In this document: positions 5,188 to 7,462 of the stretch, piece after piece
Layout: each line of letters begins with the position of its first letter
Position numbering within the stretch: the stretch's first letter is position 1
Source of the DNA: DASQDT01 sp036380435
GTDB lineage: Bacteria; Acidobacteriota; Blastocatellia; Pyrinomonadales; Pyrinomonadaceae
DNA: 7,462 bases
Direction of reading: 5' to 3'
NCBI GenBank assembly: GCA_036380435.1
Contig: DASVES010000150.1
Coordinates: 1-7,462 of the forward strand
Translations under genes and position numbers: made by a program
The notes under the pieces: model-generated
What the model was told of the DNA's origin: nothing
Databases searched by the model: none
Seen by the model: the letters and a program-made list of their open reading frames with translations, nothing else

Positions 5188-6552
5188 ATGAGACTTGCAA
5201 AGAGCGGACGCGCGTTCCTGGGGTTGACACTAGCCTGCTTCGTTACCTTCCTTTTGGCGCCGCCTGCCTACGCCGAGGGCGGAGCTGGCGGTGACGGTCG
5301 GCGGGGCGAGGCGTCGAGGTTCGAGCAACTCGTCGAGGCGAACGTCATCGCCACGCACGCTTTCCAAATTCTGCTCGCCAAAAAGTCCGGCAAGGGGGAC
5401 GCGGCGTGTTATGCGCAGGGCGGCCTGTCGGACGTCGAGTTGGAGACGCTCGTCAAGCACCAGAGCAGCCTCCTGAAGAGTAAGGCCGGGGATGTCCTGG
5501 CCTGGGCGCGCGGCGGCCGGTCGGGCTTCGACTCGTCGAAAGACCTCGAACCGATACTGAAGTCGGGGCTGGCCGTTCCCCCCGGCTCACCGGCCAACGT
5601 CTTCACCGACTACCTGCGCGCACACACCCGTTCCGGGGCGGACGTGGCTCGGCTGCGCTCGGTCGCCAGCCTCTACCAGACCATCCTCGAAGTGGAGCGG
5701 GACGGCGACCTCCTTCAGGATCAGTTCGCCTTCTACATAGCGCTCGGCCTCCCCGTCTACGTCGGCCAGTTAAGTCTGCCGGGTGGCGACGACGCGATGC
5801 TCGCCGTGGGGCGCAAGCTGGAGCGGCGCGCCTGCGCCTCGCCCTACGCGGCGGACGCCGCCGCGTGGCAGATCGCGGGGCGCAAGGTCTGGGACTGGGG
5901 CGAGAAGCACCTGCACATACGCGACGACAAGGTACTCGCCGCGGAGCTTCTACGGGAGCGCGACGTGCGCGCGGTCGTGCCGCGCGTCCGTGCCGTGCCC
6001 GCGCAGAAGATAGCCGTGGTCGGGCACTCGTTCACGATGGGGCAGCACTGGTCTTCGCCTTCGAGCTTCGTCCCCGTCGTGACCGAAATCTTCCGGCGCG
6101 TGAACCCGAAGGTCGAGTTCAAACAGTTCGAGCGGGGCGGCCTGACGGCCTCGCGCGCCAGACAGCGCTTTTATCAGGGCGTGCTCGACTGGAAGCCGGA
6201 CAAAGTTCTGCTCGTCGTCATGACGCGCACCGACGAGGACTACGCGGCGCTCAAAGAGATGGGCGCGGGCTTCAAGGCTGCGGGCGTCGAGGCTTTCATG
6301 TTCGACGACATACACGACCCGGAGAGCGTCTCGAAGCCGGGGACGAGCGCGCGCGCCGCCCGCGTCGCGCGCGAGGTGGGCATCAAGGTCATCGAGGTCG
6401 GCGCGCTGCTCGCGGCCGCGCCGGACCGCGGACGCTTCTTGAGCCTCGACCGCGTACACATGACCGAACCCTACCACCGCCTGATGGCGAAGGAGTGGCT
6501 CAAGTTCCTGGCCGGCGTGCGCGGCGAGCGGCTCGCGGGCCGCGCCGAATGA
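5188..6552 (+). CDS. Secreted SGNH/GDSL-like hydrolase with a large unassigned N-terminal region
   Basis: 454 residues from ATG 5188. Residues 1-29 form a signal peptide: MRLAKSGR, a hydrophobic core, then AYA before EGG, a good signal peptidase I site. The cysteine in LTLAC is not in a standard lipobox. Residues ~40-265 are mostly helical-looking, carry no motif I recognise, and include CYAQGG (74-79) and RRACASPY (213-220). The C-terminal ~180 residues look like an SGNH hydrolase: KIAVVGHSFTMG (274-285) with S281 as candidate nucleophile; a block-II-like glycine in ERGGLTA; and LDRVHMTEPYHRLMAKEWLKFL (420-441) with D421 and H424 forming the D-x-x-H pair. The block-III GxND is not evident: VMTRTDEDY stands there. 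Family members deacetylate polysaccharides, or act as lipases or rhamnogalacturonan acetylesterases. Beside a lyase-like gene, a carbohydrate esterase role is plausible but inferred. A TTG at 5176 would add four residues before the signal peptide. AAAGG lies 12 bases before the ATG. Confidence 0.72.
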   Translation: MRLAKSGRAFLGLTLACFVTFLLAPPAYAEGGAGGDGRRGEASRFEQLVEANVIATHAFQILLAKKSGKGDAACYAQGGLSDVELETLVKHQSSLLKSKAGDVLAWARGGRSGFDSSKDLEPILKSGLAVPPGSPANVFTDYLRAHTRSGADVARLRSVASLYQTILEVERDGDLLQDQFAFYIALGLPVYVGQLSLPGGDDAMLAVGRKLERRACASPYAADAAAWQIAGRKVWDWGEKHLHIRDDKVLAAELLRERDVRAVVPRVRAVPAQKIAVVGHSFTMGQHWSSPSSFVPVVTEIFRRVNPKVEFKQFERGGLTASRARQRFYQGVLDWKPDKVLLVVMTRTDEDYAALKEMGAGFKAAGVEAFMFDDIHDPESVSKPGTSARAARVAREVGIKVIEVGALLAAAPDRGRFLSLDRVHMTEPYHRLMAKEWLKFLAGVRGERLAGRAE

Positions 6553-6560
6553 CCGGGTTG

Positions 6561-6566
6561 AGAAGG
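6561..6566 (+). promoter_or_regulatory. Ribosome binding site for the heparinase-like gene
   Basis: AGAAGG, six bases before ATG 6573. Two in-frame alternatives exist. ATG 6549 overlaps the preceding stop codon as ATGA but has no evident site. TTG 6615 follows GGGAGG (6605-6610) by four bases and would give a compact signal peptide beginning RGALVALTL. Confidence 0.5.
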
Positions 6567-6572
6567 CAGAAG

Positions 6573-7462
6573 ATGAAGGTTAACAGGGAACAGAAAAACT
6601 CGAAGGGAGGTGTGTTGCGCGGGGCACTCGTCGCGCTCACGTTGTCCTCCTCCTTCCTCTTTTTGGGGGAGGCGGCCAGCTCAGGGGGCGCGCGTGCGCA
6701 GATGTCGCCGGGACAGACGCGGCAGGCGTCCGCGGTCGTCAGGCCGCGCATGCTCGTCGGAGAGCGCGATCCGCTGACGGGCTTCCAGACCCTGCGCGCT
6801 AGGTACGACGCGGGCGCGCGACCGCCGGACGACGTGGCCGGCTGGGCACTCACATACCTGCTCAAGGGCGACGACGCGTTCGCGCGCCGCGCCGTCGAGG
6901 AGATGCGGCGCGCGCGCACGCCAGAGCGCGTCGGCTCGCGCACCTACCCCGAGTTCGTCAAGTGGTCGCTCGCCTTCGACTGGCTCTACAACTACCCGGG
7001 CTTCGACGTGGCGCTCAAGGACCGCGTGGCCGGCGAGCTGGTCAAGGCCGCCGCGCAGATGCTCCAGGATCAGTCGCTCCGCGACCCGCAGCTCTCGATG
7101 TACCACAACTACACCGTCAGGTATCTCACGCTCGCGGCCTTCGCGCTGACGGCGGTCGAGGGGCACCCGTCGGTCGAGGCCGAGGCCGCGCCGCTGCGCG
7201 AGCGCACGCGACGCGTGTGGGAGCACATCCTCGACCTGACCGACTTCATCACGCCCGACGGCGGCTACCACGAGTCGATGGACTACCAGCGCATCACCTA
7301 CGCCCCGATGGCGCTGCTGGCAGAGCTCGACCGCACCGCCTTGAATGCAGACCCCGCGCTGCGCTACACGGTCTTCCGCCACTACGCGGCCACGCACCTC
7401 TACAAGGCTCTGCCCGACGGCACGACCTCGCGCCTCGGCGACAACGAGTTCCCGTACATGCG
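6573..7462 (+). CDS. Secreted heparinase II/III-like (alpha/alpha-toroid polysaccharide lyase family) protein, N-terminal part
   Basis: 296 residues are visible; the gene runs off the right edge. The N-terminus is a signal peptide: basic MKVNREQKNSKGG, hydrophobic VALTLSSSFLFLG, then an Ala-rich stretch ending GARAQ. The mature part starts with RPRMLVGERDPLTGFQTLRARY, resembling the HPRL...LRAR opening of heparinase II/III and DUF4962-type proteins. Helical repeats follow: VAGWALTYLLKGDDAFARRAVEEM, EFVKWSLAFDWLYNYPGFD, then MYHNYTVRYLTLAAFALTAVEG (from 176), with the His-Asn pair at 178-179 at a position where heparinase-type lyases carry substrate-binding residues, and DGGYHESMDYQRITY (from 229). 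Such proteins depolymerise uronate-containing polysaccharides by beta-elimination. The catalytic Tyr/His of the later domain lies beyond the window, so activity cannot be judged. It starts 20 bases after the SGNH hydrolase gene. The family level is fairly sure; the substrate is not. Confidence 0.72.
   Translation, partial: MKVNREQKNSKGGVLRGALVALTLSSSFLFLGEAASSGGARAQMSPGQTRQASAVVRPRMLVGERDPLTGFQTLRARYDAGARPPDDVAGWALTYLLKGDDAFARRAVEEMRRARTPERVGSRTYPEFVKWSLAFDWLYNYPGFDVALKDRVAGELVKAAAQMLQDQSLRDPQLSMYHNYTVRYLTLAAFALTAVEGHPSVEAEAAPLRERTRRVWEHILDLTDFITPDGGYHESMDYQRITYAPMALLAELDRTALNADPALRYTVFRHYAATHLYKALPDGTTSRLGDNEFPYM

Noticed and set aside
5207..5240. Lipoprotein signal in the SGNH-like protein (LTLAC)
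   Set aside because: The residue three before the cysteine is Thr, the cysteine sits within the hydrophobic core, and a good AYA cleavage site follows. A signal peptidase I export signal fits better.
6681..7397. Leftward open frame of 238 codons opposite the heparinase-like gene
   Set aside because: Antisense shadow with Arg/Val/Glu-rich sequence. The plus-strand frame has a signal peptide, a ribosome binding site and family-like helices.

Overview
The window is GC-rich (strongly G/C-biased third codon positions in every gene) and densely coded. It holds two gene sets transcribed away from each other from one lower-GC control region at about 2961-3437. Gene families and base composition suggest a free-living, high-GC, polysaccharide-using Gram-negative bacterium. 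The style recalls Acidobacteriota or Planctomycetota, but that is an impression; no taxonomic marker is present.

Leftward set (minus strand). A long two-domain protein (420-2960) joins an N-terminal galactokinase-like GHMP sugar kinase to a C-terminal GlmU-type nucleotidyltransferase. It is followed 33 bases later by the start of an MFS transporter of the hexuronate/anion-symporter (ACS) type, cut by the window edge (1-386). Read together: import of an acidic or neutral sugar, phosphorylation at C1, and possibly activation to a nucleotide sugar. The nucleotidyltransferase half appears to lack both residues that hold the catalytic metal in GlmU.

Control region (about 2961-3437). A good sigma70-like promoter faces left (3124-3152) and a weaker one faces right (3275-3306). 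Each is followed downstream by a CG-centred imperfect palindrome of the general shape used by LacI-family regulators. A TATCGA-N13-TCGATA inverted repeat and two small hairpins are also present. No RNA gene was recognised here.

Rightward set (plus strand), four closely spaced genes: a double GNAT acetyltransferase (3438-4298), a glucosamine-6-phosphate deaminase/isomerase (NagB) homologue (4329-5135), a secreted SGNH/GDSL-type hydrolase with a large unrecognised N-terminal region (5188-6552), and a secreted heparinase II/III-like alpha/alpha-toroid protein cut by the right edge (6573-7462). Gaps of 20-52 bases suggest one operon.

As a whole, the locus looks like a carbohydrate-use module: exported lyase-like and esterase-like enzymes attack a decorated polysaccharide, a uronate-type transporter imports products, and cytoplasmic enzymes handle the sugar phosphates. 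A uronic-acid plus amino-sugar polymer (glycosaminoglycan-like) would fit all parts, but this is inference from families and gene order only. No mobile element, CRISPR array, tRNA or rRNA was seen.
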